A stretch of DNA of 64,000 nucleotides from Rheinheimera sp. D18 (GCF_004345025.1 NZ_CP037745.1:1302001-1366000); one strand, 5' to 3'; counted from the stretch's first letter, positions 34,568 to 45,307 are shown. Translations and numbers: made by a program. Notes: generated by a model not told the origin, from the letters alone.

Positions 34568-35353
34568 ATGAGACGTACAATACTTGCAACCTTGGTTACG
34601 GTTTTTTCGGCTTCGACATTTGCTAGTACTTTTCAACATCAGACAGACGCTAACTTTGGCTGGCTTGATATAAATGGCGCCGAGCTGCAACAGTGGAATT
34701 TAGCGCATCAATTTTATCTTGCCCCAGTTAATTTAAATGGCAAAGCGCCTTTCGCCGAAGCCGGCTTTTTAAGCCGCATTGCTAGCGTTAACGGCACATA
34801 TAGCTACACAGATATAGATTTAGGTGCTACTAGCCAAAGTAGCAGCAATTGGTCTATTGGTGGCGAATACAAAGATATAAGCCACAACTTTTATGCGAGC
34901 GCGCAATTATTAGAACTGAATGGCAGTAAAGACCGCGCCATCTTAGCCAGCGCTGGTTTGTTTATTAGCTCTGATTGGCTGGTTAAACTCGATGCACGTA
35001 ATATCAGGCCAGACAGTGTTGGTAGCTATACTGAATATGGTATTAGCACGAAAAAACTGATGGCGTTAGATAATGGTAACTTTATTAATATTGAAGCCAG
35101 TTTTATGGACGTGCGCGGCGATAACGACTCGGAATACAGCGTAGCGGCAGATTACTATTTTGGCCGTAATATTGCGTTAGGTTTAGCCTATGATTGGACC
35201 TCAGATGACGTGGTTAACGCCAACAGCGATAGCATAACCGTGCGGGGTAGTTGGTATTTGCAGCCGAATATTGCACTGCGTGCTGCGGTTAGCTTTGACT
35301 ATCTTGGCTCTGGTGAAGAGCAATATCAGTTAGGTGCTAGCTACCGTTTCTAG
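34568..35353 (+). CDS. Putative outer-membrane beta-barrel protein
   Basis: The 261-residue product has a signal peptide (MRRTILATLVTVFSASTFAS) and alternating amphipathic strands through its length, ending in a terminal aromatic strand (YQLGASYRF), the BAM recognition type ending. Repeated aromatic-girdle strands such as NWSIGGEYKDISHNFYASAQ and YSVAADYYFGRNIALGLAYDW support a small barrel. I do not recognise a named porin family with certainty. An AAGGGAC ribosome-binding site precedes the ATG, and a strong terminator follows, so it is monocistronic. Confidence 0.78.
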   Translation: MRRTILATLVTVFSASTFASTFQHQTDANFGWLDINGAELQQWNLAHQFYLAPVNLNGKAPFAEAGFLSRIASVNGTYSYTDIDLGATSQSSSNWSIGGEYKDISHNFYASAQLLELNGSKDRAILASAGLFISSDWLVKLDARNIRPDSVGSYTEYGISTKKLMALDNGNFINIEASFMDVRGDNDSEYSVAADYYFGRNIALGLAYDWTSDDVVNANSDSITVRGSWYLQPNIALRAAVSFDYLGSGEEQYQLGASYRF

Positions 35354-35381
35354 CACGATAGCAGCAGTTCGCTTCAACTTA

Positions 35382-35403
35382 CCCGCCAACTTGGCGGGTT
35401 TTT
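35382..35403 (+). terminator. Rho-independent terminator after the beta-barrel gene
   Basis: CCCGCCAA at 35382-35389 pairs with TTGGCGGG at 35391-35398 and is followed by TTTTT. Confidence 0.9.
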
Positions 35404-35528
35404 CCTTTCTGAATTAAATTAACAGGTTTATACTTAGCCGGCACATACCCCTATGTTGCTGTTATTGCGCAAAATATCGCCAATAAGCTAGGCTATACCT
35501 GTTAATTTGATTGTTAGGAACCCTTACT

Positions 35529-36623
35529 ATGCCAGCTAAGAACCTGCTGTGTTCTGCTTTTATACTCTCTGTTGTATTTTTTCTTAACGCGTGTGAGCAC
35601 GCTACAGAGCAGGTAACAGAGCCTTTAATTCGGCCGGTTAAACTGTTTACCGTCAATGCCGGTGGTGCAGGGGTGATCCGGCAGTTTCCGGCGGTAGTCG
35701 AGCCTAGCGAAAATGTAAGATTAACCTTTAGGGTTGGCGGTAAGTTAACTAAGGTATTGGTGCGACCTGGGCATAGTGTTGTGGCTGGGCAACTTTTAGC
35801 CAAGCTGGACGACACTGACTTAGCCCTAAAAGTAGAGCAAGCTAATGCGCGTTTTGAGCTGGCCAAAACCCAATACGAGCGGGCAGAGCAATTGTTAGCG
35901 CAAAAACTGGTATCACAATCGGTATTTGATGAAGCTAAAGCCCAGTTTCAGGTAGCATCAGCAGATTTAAAAACCAGCACAACCGCGTTAAGTTATACCG
36001 AGCTACATGCGCCTTTTGCCGGCATTATTTCTCATCAGTTAATTGAAAATCATGAAAACGTGGCCGCGCAACAACCTATTTTAGAGCTGCAGTTACGTGG
36101 CAGTATCGATATTGTAATCCAAGTGCCAGAAGATGTTATTTCTAGCGTAAAAAAAGAGGTCGATTATAAGCCCGATGTGATTTTTGACACGCATCCAAAA
36201 TATCGTTATCAAGCAAAAATTAAAGAATGGAATACTCGCCCAGACGCAGCAACGAATAGCTATAAAGTGGTGTTTAGTATGCCGAACCCAGAAGAGTTTA
36301 ATGTGTTTTCTGGCATGACGGCTAACGTTATTGTGCAGATGGATAAAGTTAGCCGTCACGACAATTATATTAGTTATATTCCCGCCAGTGCGGTGTTTAG
36401 CCCTGCAGCGCAAAGTGTGGATGAGCAACAGAATTATGTTTGGGTGTATAACCCAGAATCACAGCAAGTTAACCAACGTTTAATTACTATTGGCGAACTA
36501 ACGAGTGCCGGTTTAGCCGTAACCTCAGGTGTGAAAGTGGGCGAGCAGATTGTTAGTGCTGGCGTGCAGCAGCTTAGTGAAAAACAGCAAGTAAGGCCGT
36601 GGGTGCGTGAGCGGGGGCTGTAA
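35529..36623 (+). CDS. RND efflux periplasmic adaptor, lipoprotein
   Basis: The ATG at 35529 with AGGA nine bases upstream gives 364 residues and a lipoprotein signal (FFLNAC, Cys22 lipidated). An in-frame TTG at 35511 is less likely. Membrane-fusion-protein order is clear: barrel-sandwich half VRLTFRVGGKLTKVLVRPGHSVVAGQLLAKLD, an alpha-hairpin (about 85-155, ANARFELAKTQYERAEQLLAQ), and the returning lipoyl half YTELHAPFAGIISHQLIENHENV. Beta-barrel and membrane-proximal domains follow. It is followed two bases later by the RND pump. No outer-membrane channel gene is nearby, so a TolC elsewhere is presumed. Confidence 0.93.
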   Translation: MPAKNLLCSAFILSVVFFLNACEHATEQVTEPLIRPVKLFTVNAGGAGVIRQFPAVVEPSENVRLTFRVGGKLTKVLVRPGHSVVAGQLLAKLDDTDLALKVEQANARFELAKTQYERAEQLLAQKLVSQSVFDEAKAQFQVASADLKTSTTALSYTELHAPFAGIISHQLIENHENVAAQQPILELQLRGSIDIVIQVPEDVISSVKKEVDYKPDVIFDTHPKYRYQAKIKEWNTRPDAATNSYKVVFSMPNPEEFNVFSGMTANVIVQMDKVSRHDNYISYIPASAVFSPAAQSVDEQQNYVWVYNPESQQVNQRLITIGELTSAGLAVTSGVKVGEQIVSAGVQQLSEKQQVRPWVRERGL

Positions 36624-36625
36624 TC

Positions 36626-39600
36626 ATGGATTTTGCCGCTTACTTTATTAAAAACCGTACCTCATCATGGCTGTTTGCCTTAATTTTATTATTTGGCGGC
36701 GCTATTGCTTATAGTGGTTTAGGCCGTTTAGAAGATCCGCAGTTTACGCTAAAACAAGCCATGATCATTACGCAGTATCCAGGTGCTTCACCGCAACAAG
36801 TGGAAGAAGAAGTTAGCTATTTGCTGGAAAATGCCATTCAACAACTGCCTTATGTCGATCATGTTACCTCGGTGTCTAGTGCTGGTATGTCGCAAATTAT
36901 GGTTGATATGAAAGACACTTATCGAGCTAAAGAGCTAAAGCAAATTTGGGACGAACTACGGCATAAAGTCAGTGACTTACAAGGCCAACTGCCACCTGGT
37001 GTTGGTGCGCCCAGTGTCCGCGACGATTTTGGCGATGTCTATGGTATTTTATATGCGGTTACCGGTGATGGTTTTACTGATGATGAGCTGCGTGACTACG
37101 TTGATTTTCTGCGTCGTGAATTAGTTACCTTGTCGGTGGTAGGTAAAATAGTGGTTGGTGGTGCACAGCAGGAACAGGTAATTGTTGAAATTTCTCGCTC
37201 ACGCTTAGCCGCAATTGGTATTTCACCCGCGCAGTTGGCTAACCTGTTTCAAAGCCAAAATGTGGTGTCAAATGCAGGTTCAATTAAAGTTGATGCCGAA
37301 CGTATTAGAATTCACCCTACTGGCGAGTTTCAGCATGTATCTGAACTTGAAAGCCTAATTATAAGTAACCCCGCCGCAAGTGAGCTAATTTACCTTGGCG
37401 ATATTGCCACCGTGTATCGCGCGCCAACCGAAACACCGATGCAGGTGATCCGCCAAGCCGGTAAAAATGCCCTTACTTTGGGCATTTCGTTTAGCTCTGG
37501 CGTAAACGTAGTAAAAGCTGGCGAGCAGGTTGCGCTGCGTTTACAACAGCTAAATTATAATCGGCCAATGGGTATAGAGCTGCACACCATATACAACCAG
37601 CCGGATGAAGTATCGCAATCGGTAACCGGGTTTATTATTAACTTGGCCGAAGCTGTGGCTATTGTGGTTATCGTGCTGCTGGTATTTATGGGGCTGCGCA
37701 GTGGCTTTTTAATTGGCCTGATCTTGCTACTTACGGTGCTTGGCACCTTTATATTTATGCGGCAAATGCAAATTGAACTGCAGCGCGTGTCGCTTGGGGC
37801 ATTAATTATTGCTTTAGGTATGCTGGTTGATAATGCCATTGTGATAACCGAGGGCATATTAATTGGTATGCAGCGCCGTTTAAAATTAGCAGACGCGGCA
37901 TCGTTAATTGTTAAGCAAACTCAGTGGCCACTGCTTGGCGCCACCGTTATTGCGATAACGGCATTTGCGCCTATAGGTTTATCTAGCGACGCTACTGGCG
38001 AGTTTGCGGGCAGTTTGTTTTGGGTATTGCTAGTGTCATTGTTACTCAGCTGGGTAACAGCCGTTACCTTAACGCCATTTTTTGCCAGTATGTTATTTAA
38101 AGATCGGTTGTCGCCAGCAAATTCTACAGAAAACAATACACAAACTAATGATGCGGACCTATACAAAGGTGTTATTTTTAACGTCTATCGCACGGCTCTG
38201 CGCTTAGCGCTGCGTTATCGCGCCCTAACTTATATCCTGACGGTAGCGTTGCTAGTTAGCAGTTTATTGGTCTTTACTAAGGTAAAGCAGGTGTTTTTTC
38301 CGCCCTCTAATACGCCTATTTTTCTCGTTGATTTGTGGCAGCCTGCTGGCACAGATATTCAGTATTCCACGGCGCAAGCAGAAGAAATTATGGCCTATTT
38401 GCAACAGCAAGAGGGTGTAATTAATATTACCTCAACCTCTGGCCGCGGCGCTGAGCGCTTTATGCTGACTTACCAGCCAGAAAAAATATATGCTGATTAC
38501 AGTCAGCTCATTGTGCGCATGGCAGATAAAGCCATGTTGCCGGCAATAATGGCTCAGGTGCGCGAGCATATTTATCTGCATTATCCCAATATTGAATCTA
38601 AGCTAATGCGCTTGGAAGTAGGGCCATCAACCCCTGCTAAAGTTGAAGCGCGGTTTAGCGGCGCTGATCCTGATGTGTTACGGCAGTTATCTGAGCAAGC
38701 ACAAGCGATATTACTCGCCGATGCCGGTGCGCATAATGTTCGCGACAACTGGCGTAATAGGCAAAAGCTGATCCGGCCAAGATTTAATGAAGCTATGGCG
38801 CGCCGTGCTGGGATCAGTAAACAAGATATTGATGATGTACTGTTAAGCAGTTTAACGGGTAAAACTTTTGGTGTGTATCGTGACGGTACGCATTTATTAC
38901 CTATTGTTGTGCGCTCTCCGCTTAGCGAACGTGATAATGTTGATGCCTTATATGACTTACAGGTATACAGCAATAAACTTGGCCGCTATATCCCTATTAC
39001 CCAAGTAGTGAATGGTTTTGATTTACAGTGGGAAGATGCACAAATACAGCGCCGTGATCGTAAGCGCACCATAACAGTAATGGCTGACCACGATATTCTT
39101 GGCGACGATACCGCAGCGAACTTGCTAGCGCGAGTAAAAGATAAGATTGAAGCCATACCCTTACCTGCGGGTTATTTTTTACACTGGGGTGGCGAATATG
39201 AAAAGCAGCAAAAAGCGCAAAAGGCGCTATTTGGTTCGCTACCTTTAGGTTATCTGGTGATGTTTATTATTACCGTGTTGTTGTTTAATTCATTACGCTC
39301 AGCGCTAGTGATCTGGGCCTGTGTGCCGTTAGCGGTTATTGGTGTCAGCTTTGGTTTAAGCTTAATGGGCGCCCCTTTTGGTTTTATGGCGCTATTGGGC
39401 TTTCTAAGTTTGTCTGGCATGCTGGTTAAAAACGGCATTGTACTGGTCGAGCAAATTAAGCTTGAATTAGAGCAAGGCAAAGAAGCCTATTTAGCTGTAT
39501 TTGAAAGTGCGGTTAGTCGGGTACGGCCAGTTGCTATGGCCGCAATAACCACGATTCTTGGCATGGTACCCTTATTGGTAGACGATTTTTTTGCCAGTAT

Positions 39601-39706
39601 GGCGGTGGTTATTATGTTTGGCTTAGGTTTTGCGACAGTACTCACCTTGTTATTCTTACCTGTGCTGTATTGCACAGTATTTAAAATAAAAACGAGAACA
39701 GAATAA
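36626..39706 (+). CDS. RND efflux transporter permease
   Basis: This is a 1026-residue AcrB/HAE-type RND pump with 12 membrane segments and two large periplasmic loops. TM1 precedes AIAYSGLGRLEDPQFTLKQAMI, a typical opening, with the PGASPQQVEEEVSYLLENAI helix next. TM4 carries GMLVDNAIVITEGI; the first Asp equivalent to AcrB Asp407 is kept while the second position is Asn. The second half shows GGEYEKQQKAQ and LSLSGMLVKNGIVLVEQI. Substrate class is probably organic compounds, not heavy metals. It is translated after the lipoprotein adaptor, and its stop overlaps the M14 peptidase start. Confidence 0.95.
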   Translation: MDFAAYFIKNRTSSWLFALILLFGGAIAYSGLGRLEDPQFTLKQAMIITQYPGASPQQVEEEVSYLLENAIQQLPYVDHVTSVSSAGMSQIMVDMKDTYRAKELKQIWDELRHKVSDLQGQLPPGVGAPSVRDDFGDVYGILYAVTGDGFTDDELRDYVDFLRRELVTLSVVGKIVVGGAQQEQVIVEISRSRLAAIGISPAQLANLFQSQNVVSNAGSIKVDAERIRIHPTGEFQHVSELESLIISNPAASELIYLGDIATVYRAPTETPMQVIRQAGKNALTLGISFSSGVNVVKAGEQVALRLQQLNYNRPMGIELHTIYNQPDEVSQSVTGFIINLAEAVAIVVIVLLVFMGLRSGFLIGLILLLTVLGTFIFMRQMQIELQRVSLGALIIALGMLVDNAIVITEGILIGMQRRLKLADAASLIVKQTQWPLLGATVIAITAFAPIGLSSDATGEFAGSLFWVLLVSLLLSWVTAVTLTPFFASMLFKDRLSPANSTENNTQTNDADLYKGVIFNVYRTALRLALRYRALTYILTVALLVSSLLVFTKVKQVFFPPSNTPIFLVDLWQPAGTDIQYSTAQAEEIMAYLQQQEGVINITSTSGRGAERFMLTYQPEKIYADYSQLIVRMADKAMLPAIMAQVREHIYLHYPNIESKLMRLEVGPSTPAKVEARFSGADPDVLRQLSEQAQAILLADAGAHNVRDNWRNRQKLIRPRFNEAMARRAGISKQDIDDVLLSSLTGKTFGVYRDGTHLLPIVVRSPLSERDNVDALYDLQVYSNKLGRYIPITQVVNGFDLQWEDAQIQRRDRKRTITVMADHDILGDDTAANLLARVKDKIEAIPLPAGYFLHWGGEYEKQQKAQKALFGSLPLGYLVMFIITVLLFNSLRSALVIWACVPLAVIGVSFGLSLMGAPFGFMALLGFLSLSGMLVKNGIVLVEQIKLELEQGKEAYLAVFESAVSRVRPVAMAAITTILGMVPLLVDDFFASMAVVIMFGLGFATVLTLLFLPVLYCTVFKIKTRTE

Positions 39707-41502
39707 TGATCAGTAAGTTTTTATCTCCAGTATTCGTTAGTACCGTACTGTTAAGTGCGGGTGCTTATGCCGCAGCTGATTGGTTACCCCCATTACCGCA
39801 GTGGCAGGGGGCGAGTGAAGCCTTAATTAAAAATAAAAATCATCCTTGGGTTAGCCCAGCCGAGCTTACTGATTTAACTGATAGCCCCAATTATGCCGCT
39901 ACCTTAGCGTATCTACGCAAACTGGTAGATAGCTCTGATTTACTTGAATTGGAGCAGCTAGGCGAAAGTGCGCAGGGTAGGCCGTTGTATTTGGTAAAGG
40001 CCAGCTCTGCACTGCATAAAATAGCGCAAAACCCGCAGCGACCCATGCTATTAGTACAAGCCGGTATTCATAGCGGCGAAATAGACGGTAAAGATGCCGG
40101 CTTAATGTTATTGCGTGATATTGCTCATGGCGATAAAGCTAACTTACTTGCTAACACCGATTTTTTATTTATCCCGGTATTCTCGCCAGATGGTCACGAA
40201 CGTCGTTCGGTTACCAGTCGGATGAACCAGCGCGGTCCAATAACCCAAGGCTGGCGCGCAACTGCGCAAAATCTGAATTTAAACCGTGATTACGCTAAAG
40301 CCGACACGCCAGAAATGCGCGTATTAATTGATGTAATAAACCGGTATCAACCGGATTTATATATCGATATTCACGTTACTGATGGCGAAGATTATCAGTA
40401 CGACATTACCTATGGCTTTAACGAACCCTTTGCTGCGATTAGCCCCAATGGTGCCAGTTGGTTAGCCAAATTATATCGGCCCGCGGTAAATGCTGCACTA
40501 ACTCATGCTGGGCATATTCCCGGACCGTTAGTATTTGGTGTTGATAGCAAAGATTTCAGTAAAGGCATTAGCGGCTGGACAGCTAGCCCACGTTACTCTA
40601 ATGGTTATGGTGATGTTAGGCATTTGCCAACGGTGTTGGTAGAAAACCATAGTCTCAAACCTTACCGGCAGCGGGTACTCGGTACCTATGTTTTGCTAGA
40701 GCAAACGTTAAAATTACTTAATGAGCAAGGCAAAGCGCTGATTTTAGCCCGACAAGCTGATTTACAAGCGCGGCCTAAACGCATGGTGTTAAGTTATAAA
40801 GCCAGTGAACAGCCTGAATTTGTCGATTTTGAAGGTATGGCTTATCAGCTTAAACCTTCAGCCGTTAGTGGCGATACCTATGTGTACTGGACCGGCGAGC
40901 CGAAGTTATACGAAAAACTGCCAATATTTTGGGATAAAGTAGCAGATAAAGAAACTGTTATTCCTAAAGCTTATTGGTTGCCACCTGAGCAGCACGAGGT
41001 GATCCAGCGTTTAAAAATACATGGTATTGAGTTAAGTGTATTAACCTCGCCACAAAAACTGACTGCACAGCAGTTAACAGTAACGCGTCATAGTTTTACT
41101 AATGCACCGATTGAAGGGCATTTTATGCCGCAAAATGTGCAATTTAGTAAGGAAAATGTCAGTCGTAACTTAACTGCGGGTTGGATAAAGGTGAGTACAG
41201 ATCAGCCGCTGGGTCGGTTGGCAGTAGCGTTACTTGAGCCTAGCGCACCAGACTCGTTCTTTAGTTGGGGCTTCTTCCCAACCCTATTTGAGCGTACTGA
41301 ATACTTTGAGCCCTATGCGATAGAGCCGCTAATTAACGCCATGCTAGAGCAACAGCCAGATTTAAAGCAGCAGTTTGAACAAGCACTGGCAAATGATGCA
41401 GCACTGCGTAGCAGCCCGCGTGAGCGTTATAACTGGTTTTATCGCCAGATGCCGTATTACGACCAAAATTACCTTAAATATCCGGTATTAATAGAGATGT
41501 AG
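39706..41502 (+). CDS. Secreted M14 family metallocarboxypeptidase
   Basis: The 598-residue precursor has a signal peptide (about 1-22). The zinc motif HSGE (His122, Glu125) and third ligand His223 (IDIHVTDGED) match M14 peptidases, with NLNRDYAKADTPEM between them. VLVENHSLK near 305 supplies the candidate catalytic Glu. A roughly 230-residue C-terminal extension of unknown role follows. Such periplasmic M14 peptidases are frequent in Alteromonadales and degrade proteinaceous nutrients. Its ATG overlaps the RND pump stop by one base, an unusual coupling. Confidence 0.9.
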   Translation: MISKFLSPVFVSTVLLSAGAYAAADWLPPLPQWQGASEALIKNKNHPWVSPAELTDLTDSPNYAATLAYLRKLVDSSDLLELEQLGESAQGRPLYLVKASSALHKIAQNPQRPMLLVQAGIHSGEIDGKDAGLMLLRDIAHGDKANLLANTDFLFIPVFSPDGHERRSVTSRMNQRGPITQGWRATAQNLNLNRDYAKADTPEMRVLIDVINRYQPDLYIDIHVTDGEDYQYDITYGFNEPFAAISPNGASWLAKLYRPAVNAALTHAGHIPGPLVFGVDSKDFSKGISGWTASPRYSNGYGDVRHLPTVLVENHSLKPYRQRVLGTYVLLEQTLKLLNEQGKALILARQADLQARPKRMVLSYKASEQPEFVDFEGMAYQLKPSAVSGDTYVYWTGEPKLYEKLPIFWDKVADKETVIPKAYWLPPEQHEVIQRLKIHGIELSVLTSPQKLTAQQLTVTRHSFTNAPIEGHFMPQNVQFSKENVSRNLTAGWIKVSTDQPLGRLAVALLEPSAPDSFFSWGFFPTLFERTEYFEPYAIEPLINAMLEQQPDLKQQFEQALANDAALRSSPRERYNWFYRQMPYYDQNYLKYPVLIEM

Positions 41503-41539
41503 GCTTGCGCTTGCATCTCTATCTCCACTTAGCCTAAAG

Positions 41540-42817
41540 CTATACTTTTAAACCCCAATCGTGCCAAGCCTGTTCAGCTAGGCTGGCCCGAAATTCGGGG
41601 GCGGCAATATCAATTAGCCCGCGCGCGCGTTCCGTTAAGCTTTTTGCTCTTAGATTAGCAATACCATATTCAGTCACAATATAGTGGGCATGAGCGCGAG
41701 TAGTAACTACACCAGCGCCAGGGCTTAATAACGAACTAATACGCGATACCGTGCCACCTGCAGCGGTAGCAGGCAGGGCGATAATAGCGCGACCACCTTC
41801 AGACAGCGATGCGCCACGAACAAAGTCCATTTGCCCGCCGACACCTGAATATACTTTAGTACCTAACGAATCGGCACAGACCTGACCGCTTAAATCGACT
41901 TGTAACGCACTATTAATCGCCACAACCTGTGGGTTTTGGCGTATTACTGCTGTGTCGTTGGTGTATTCCACATCAAGAAAGCTAACCAGTGGGTTATCGT
42001 CGATAAAGTCATATAACTTCTGGCTACCCATGGCAAAGGTGGTAACAATTTTACCGCGGTGTTTGCGTTTATTTTGGTTGGTAATAACGCCGCTTTCAAT
42101 CAGTGGCAATACACCGTCAGAAAACATTTCGGTATGAATACCTAATTGCTGGCGATCAGTAAGATAACGCAATGTCGCATCAGGAATCGCGCCAATACCC
42201 ATTTGTAAGCAATCACCATCGCGAATAAGGCTGGCTACATTGCTGCCTATTTTGTCGGTTATCGCATCTTGTGCTGCGGGTAAGTGCAGCGGAATAGCGG
42301 CGGCATGCTCAACATAGCGGTCAATTTGGCTAATATGAATAAACGAATCACCATGGGTGCGCGGCATCATTGGGTTAACCCAAGCAATTACCTTTTTTGC
42401 CATTTGTAATGCGGCACGGGTGGCTTCAACTGATACGCCAAGGCTGCAAAAACCATGATTATCCGGTGGCGACACCTGAATTAAGGCAACATCTAATTTT
42501 TGTTCGTGGCGACGAAATAGCTTAGGAATTTCTGATAAAAAAATCGGTACATAATCGGCTCGGCCACAGTTAACCGCATTGCGTGTGCTGCGGCCAACAA
42601 AAAAACAGCGCTGGCGCAAATGACCTTCAAGCTCTGGCGCACAGAGCATGTCGCTATTTTCAGTATGCAGTTGCAGCAAGGTTAGGTTGCGCTTGCTAAG
42701 TGCAACCTTGGCTAGCGCTTGTAATAGGTAGTAGGGGGTAGCCGCCATTGAATGGCACCAGATTGAATCATTATCGGATAAAATTTGTAGAGCTTGTTCT
42801 GCACTATCAACTCGCAT
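41540..42817 (-). CDS. Acetyl-CoA hydrolase/transferase family (4-hydroxybutyrate CoA-transferase-like)
   Basis: The 425-residue protein belongs to the CoA-transferase family I type with two related halves. The catalytic region reads LGIHTEMFSDGVLPLIESG, whose Glu forms the CoA thioester in this family. VDFVRGASLSEGGRAIIALPATA and the EYGIANLRAKSLTERARGLIDIAAPEFR C-terminal stretch are typical. It moves CoA between short-chain acyl groups and acetate, or hydrolyses acetyl-CoA. Substrate cannot be deduced. It is monocistronic, and a thiolase lies 14 kb away. Confidence 0.9.
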   Translation of the reverse strand: MRVDSAEQALQILSDNDSIWCHSMAATPYYLLQALAKVALSKRNLTLLQLHTENSDMLCAPELEGHLRQRCFFVGRSTRNAVNCGRADYVPIFLSEIPKLFRRHEQKLDVALIQVSPPDNHGFCSLGVSVEATRAALQMAKKVIAWVNPMMPRTHGDSFIHISQIDRYVEHAAAIPLHLPAAQDAITDKIGSNVASLIRDGDCLQMGIGAIPDATLRYLTDRQQLGIHTEMFSDGVLPLIESGVITNQNKRKHRGKIVTTFAMGSQKLYDFIDDNPLVSFLDVEYTNDTAVIRQNPQVVAINSALQVDLSGQVCADSLGTKVYSGVGGQMDFVRGASLSEGGRAIIALPATAAGGTVSRISSLLSPGAGVVTTRAHAHYIVTEYGIANLRAKSLTERARGLIDIAAPEFRASLAEQAWHDWGLKV

Positions 42818-43002
42818 TGGTGTGATCTCCTAGCGTTTCTAGATTAAGTAACATTTAGCCTAACCGTTTTCTGTGCGCACATTATGACAGGGATCAAAGA
42901 GTTACAGCCAGTGTTATAAAACTAAAGGATAATGAATAAGGTGTTAGTAATGCTACCGCTATTAATTTTTTAATCTGCTCGTTAGAGGTATTGTCGAAAT
43001 GA

Positions 43003-43036
43003 AAAAGCCCCGCGGCGTGATGCCAGCGGGGCTTTT
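43003..43036 (-). terminator. Rho-independent terminator of the EF-G2 gene
   Basis: An 11-bp stem pairs AAAAGCCCCGC (43003-43013) with GCGGGGCTTTT (43026-43036). Read on the minus strand it ends in a T run, immediately after the EF-G2 stop. It may act on the plus strand too. Confidence 0.9.
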
Positions 43037-43052
43037 GCTTAAAGCAAACAGC

Positions 43053-45149
43053 TTAGTTGTTTTTAGCTGCTTTCTTTTCTTTTTCTTTAGCAATTACCGC
43101 TTCAGCTACGTTGTTAGGGCATGCAGCATAGTGAGCAAATTCCATAGAGAACTGACCACGACCTGATGTCATTGTACGCAGGCTGCTGATATAACCAAAC
43201 ATTTCTGATAATGGCACGTCAGCTTTGATCCGTACGCCAGAAACGCCAGCTTCTTGACCAGAGATCATGCCGCGACGACGGTTTAAGTCACCGATAACAT
43301 CACCAACGTGATCTTCTGGGGTGAACACGTCAACCTTCATGATTGGCTCAAGTAATTGCGGGCCTGCTTTTGGCATACTTTGACGGAATGCACCTTTAGC
43401 TGCAATTTCAAACGCGATAGCTGATGAGTCAACGGCGTGGAAACCACCGTCTACCAGTTCAACTTCAACGTCTAATACTGGGAAACCGGCCAGAGGACCC
43501 GTAGTCATCATAGACTGGAAGCCTTTCTCAATGGCTGGGAAGAATTCTTTCGGAACACTACCACCAACTACTGAAGACTTAAATTTAAAGCCAGTGTTTT
43601 GCTCGCCTGGGCGAATAACGTAGTCAATTTTACCAAATTGACCAGAACCACCAGATTGCTTCTTGTGCGTGTAGCTATCTTCAATTTCACGAGTAATAGT
43701 TTCGCGGTAGGCAACCTGAGGTTGACCAACAACTAAATCAACACCGTAGGTACGTTTTAAAATATCTACTTTGATATCTAAGTGTAATTCACCCATACCA
43801 CGTAAAATGGTTTCACCTGAATCGGTATCAGTTTCAACACGGAAAGTTGGATCTTCTGAAACCATTTTACCAATCGCAATACCCATTTTATCAACTGAGT
43901 TTTTGTCTTTTGGCGTTACAGAGATTGAAATTACTGGCTCTGGGAATACCATTGGCTCTAGCGTACATTCATGCTTAGGATCACATAATGTGTGGCCAGT
44001 TTGGGTATTATTTTTCATACCTACTAGCGCAATGATGTCACCAGCCTGAGCTGAGGTTAAATCGATACGGTCATTCGCGTACATTTCAACCATACGGCCG
44101 ATACGTTCAGTTTTACCCGTGAATGAGTTAAGGATGGTATCGCCTTTGTTCAATACGCCAGAGTATACGCGTACGAAGGTTAGGGCGCCAAAACGGTCAT
44201 CCATGATTTTGAACGCTAATGCGCGGAACGGCTCGTCAGCAGAAACAACGGCGAACTTGCCATTTGGGTTGCCTTCTTCATCAGTCAGAGGCTGTGGGTC
44301 AACTTCAGTTGGCGATGGTAAATAGTCAACAACCGCGTCTAATACTAATTGCATACCTTTGTTTTTAAAGGCAGAACCACAGTATGTAGGGAAGAATGCT
44401 AAATCACGTGTGCCTTTACGAATACAACGCTTTAAATCTTCAATTGAAGGCTGTTCGCCTTCCATGTACGCCATTAACAGGTCGTCGTCTTGCTCAACAG
44501 CCGTTTCTACTAACTGCTCGCGGTACATTTCAACGTCATCAGCCATATCAGCTGGTACGTCAGATACCGTGTAGTTATCTGGGTTACCTGAGTCATCCCA
44601 GATGTAAGCTTTACGAGTTACTAGATCAACTACACCACAGAATGTTTCTTCACGACCGATAGGTAAGGTCATGATAAGTGGCGTTGCGCCTAATACTTTT
44701 TTAACTTGTTCAGTTACGCGGATAAAATCTGAACCGATACGGTCAAGTTTGTTGATGAAGATTAGACGAGCTACTTCTGCATCGTTCGCATAACGCCAGT
44801 TGGTTTCTGACTGAGGTTCAACACCGCCAGAACCACAGAATACACCGATACCGCCATCCAGTACTTTTAATGAACGGTAAACTTCAACCGTAAAGTCAAC
44901 GTGGCCCGGGGTATCAATAACGTTAAAACGGTAGCCTTTCCAAAAACAGGTTACTGCAGCTGACTGGATAGTAATACCACGCTCAGCTTCTTGTTCCATA
45001 AAGTCGGTAGTCGTTGAACCATCGTGCGTATCCCCGGCTTTATGTATTTTACCGGTCAGTTTCAGGATACGTTCCGTAGTGGTGGTTTTGCCGGCATCAA
45101 CGTGGGCGAAGATACCAATGTTTCTGTATAAGGATAAATCTGCTGACAT
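43053..45149 (-). CDS. fusA2: Elongation factor G, second paralogue (EF-G2)
   Basis: This is a 698-residue translational GTPase. G1 [15 protein letters not shown] (about 15-29), G3 [13 protein letters not shown]4 NKLDR and the G5-like CGSAFKNKG are intact, and EF-G domains II to V follow. It is not flanked by rpsL, rpsG or tuf, and substitutions such as [26 protein letters not shown] with FWKGYRFN resemble the second EF-G (fusA2) of Vibrio, Shewanella and Pseudomonas. It may act in translocation or ribosome recycling. A single-gene transcript with its own terminator is evident. Confidence 0.93.
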   Translation of the reverse strand: MSADLSLYRNIGIFAHVDAGKTTTTERILKLTGKIHKAGDTHDGSTTTDFMEQEAERGITIQSAAVTCFWKGYRFNVIDTPGHVDFTVEVYRSLKVLDGGIGVFCGSGGVEPQSETNWRYANDAEVARLIFINKLDRIGSDFIRVTEQVKKVLGATPLIMTLPIGREETFCGVVDLVTRKAYIWDDSGNPDNYTVSDVPADMADDVEMYREQLVETAVEQDDDLLMAYMEGEQPSIEDLKRCIRKGTRDLAFFPTYCGSAFKNKGMQLVLDAVVDYLPSPTEVDPQPLTDEEGNPNGKFAVVSADEPFRALAFKIMDDRFGALTFVRVYSGVLNKGDTILNSFTGKTERIGRMVEMYANDRIDLTSAQAGDIIALVGMKNNTQTGHTLCDPKHECTLEPMVFPEPVISISVTPKDKNSVDKMGIAIGKMVSEDPTFRVETDTDSGETILRGMGELHLDIKVDILKRTYGVDLVVGQPQVAYRETITREIEDSYTHKKQSGGSGQFGKIDYVIRPGEQNTGFKFKSSVVGGSVPKEFFPAIEKGFQSMMTTGPLAGFPVLDVEVELVDGGFHAVDSSAIAFEIAAKGAFRQSMPKAGPQLLEPIMKVDVFTPEDHVGDVIGDLNRRRGMISGQEAGVSGVRIKADVPLSEMFGYISSLRTMTSGRGQFSMEFAHYAACPNNVAEAVIAKEKEKKAAKNN

Positions 45150-45307
45150 AGTAATCTCATTAAGCTAGGGTTTGAAAATAGTGCGACAATATACAGGATT
45201 TCAAATCGATTTACCCGAAAAAAAACAAGATAAAGCGATGGTTTTTTATTCGTGCTGCAATATTGTCTTGTAAAATTGTCGATCTACGCTGTTAAAGCTA
45301 TGTAGTT

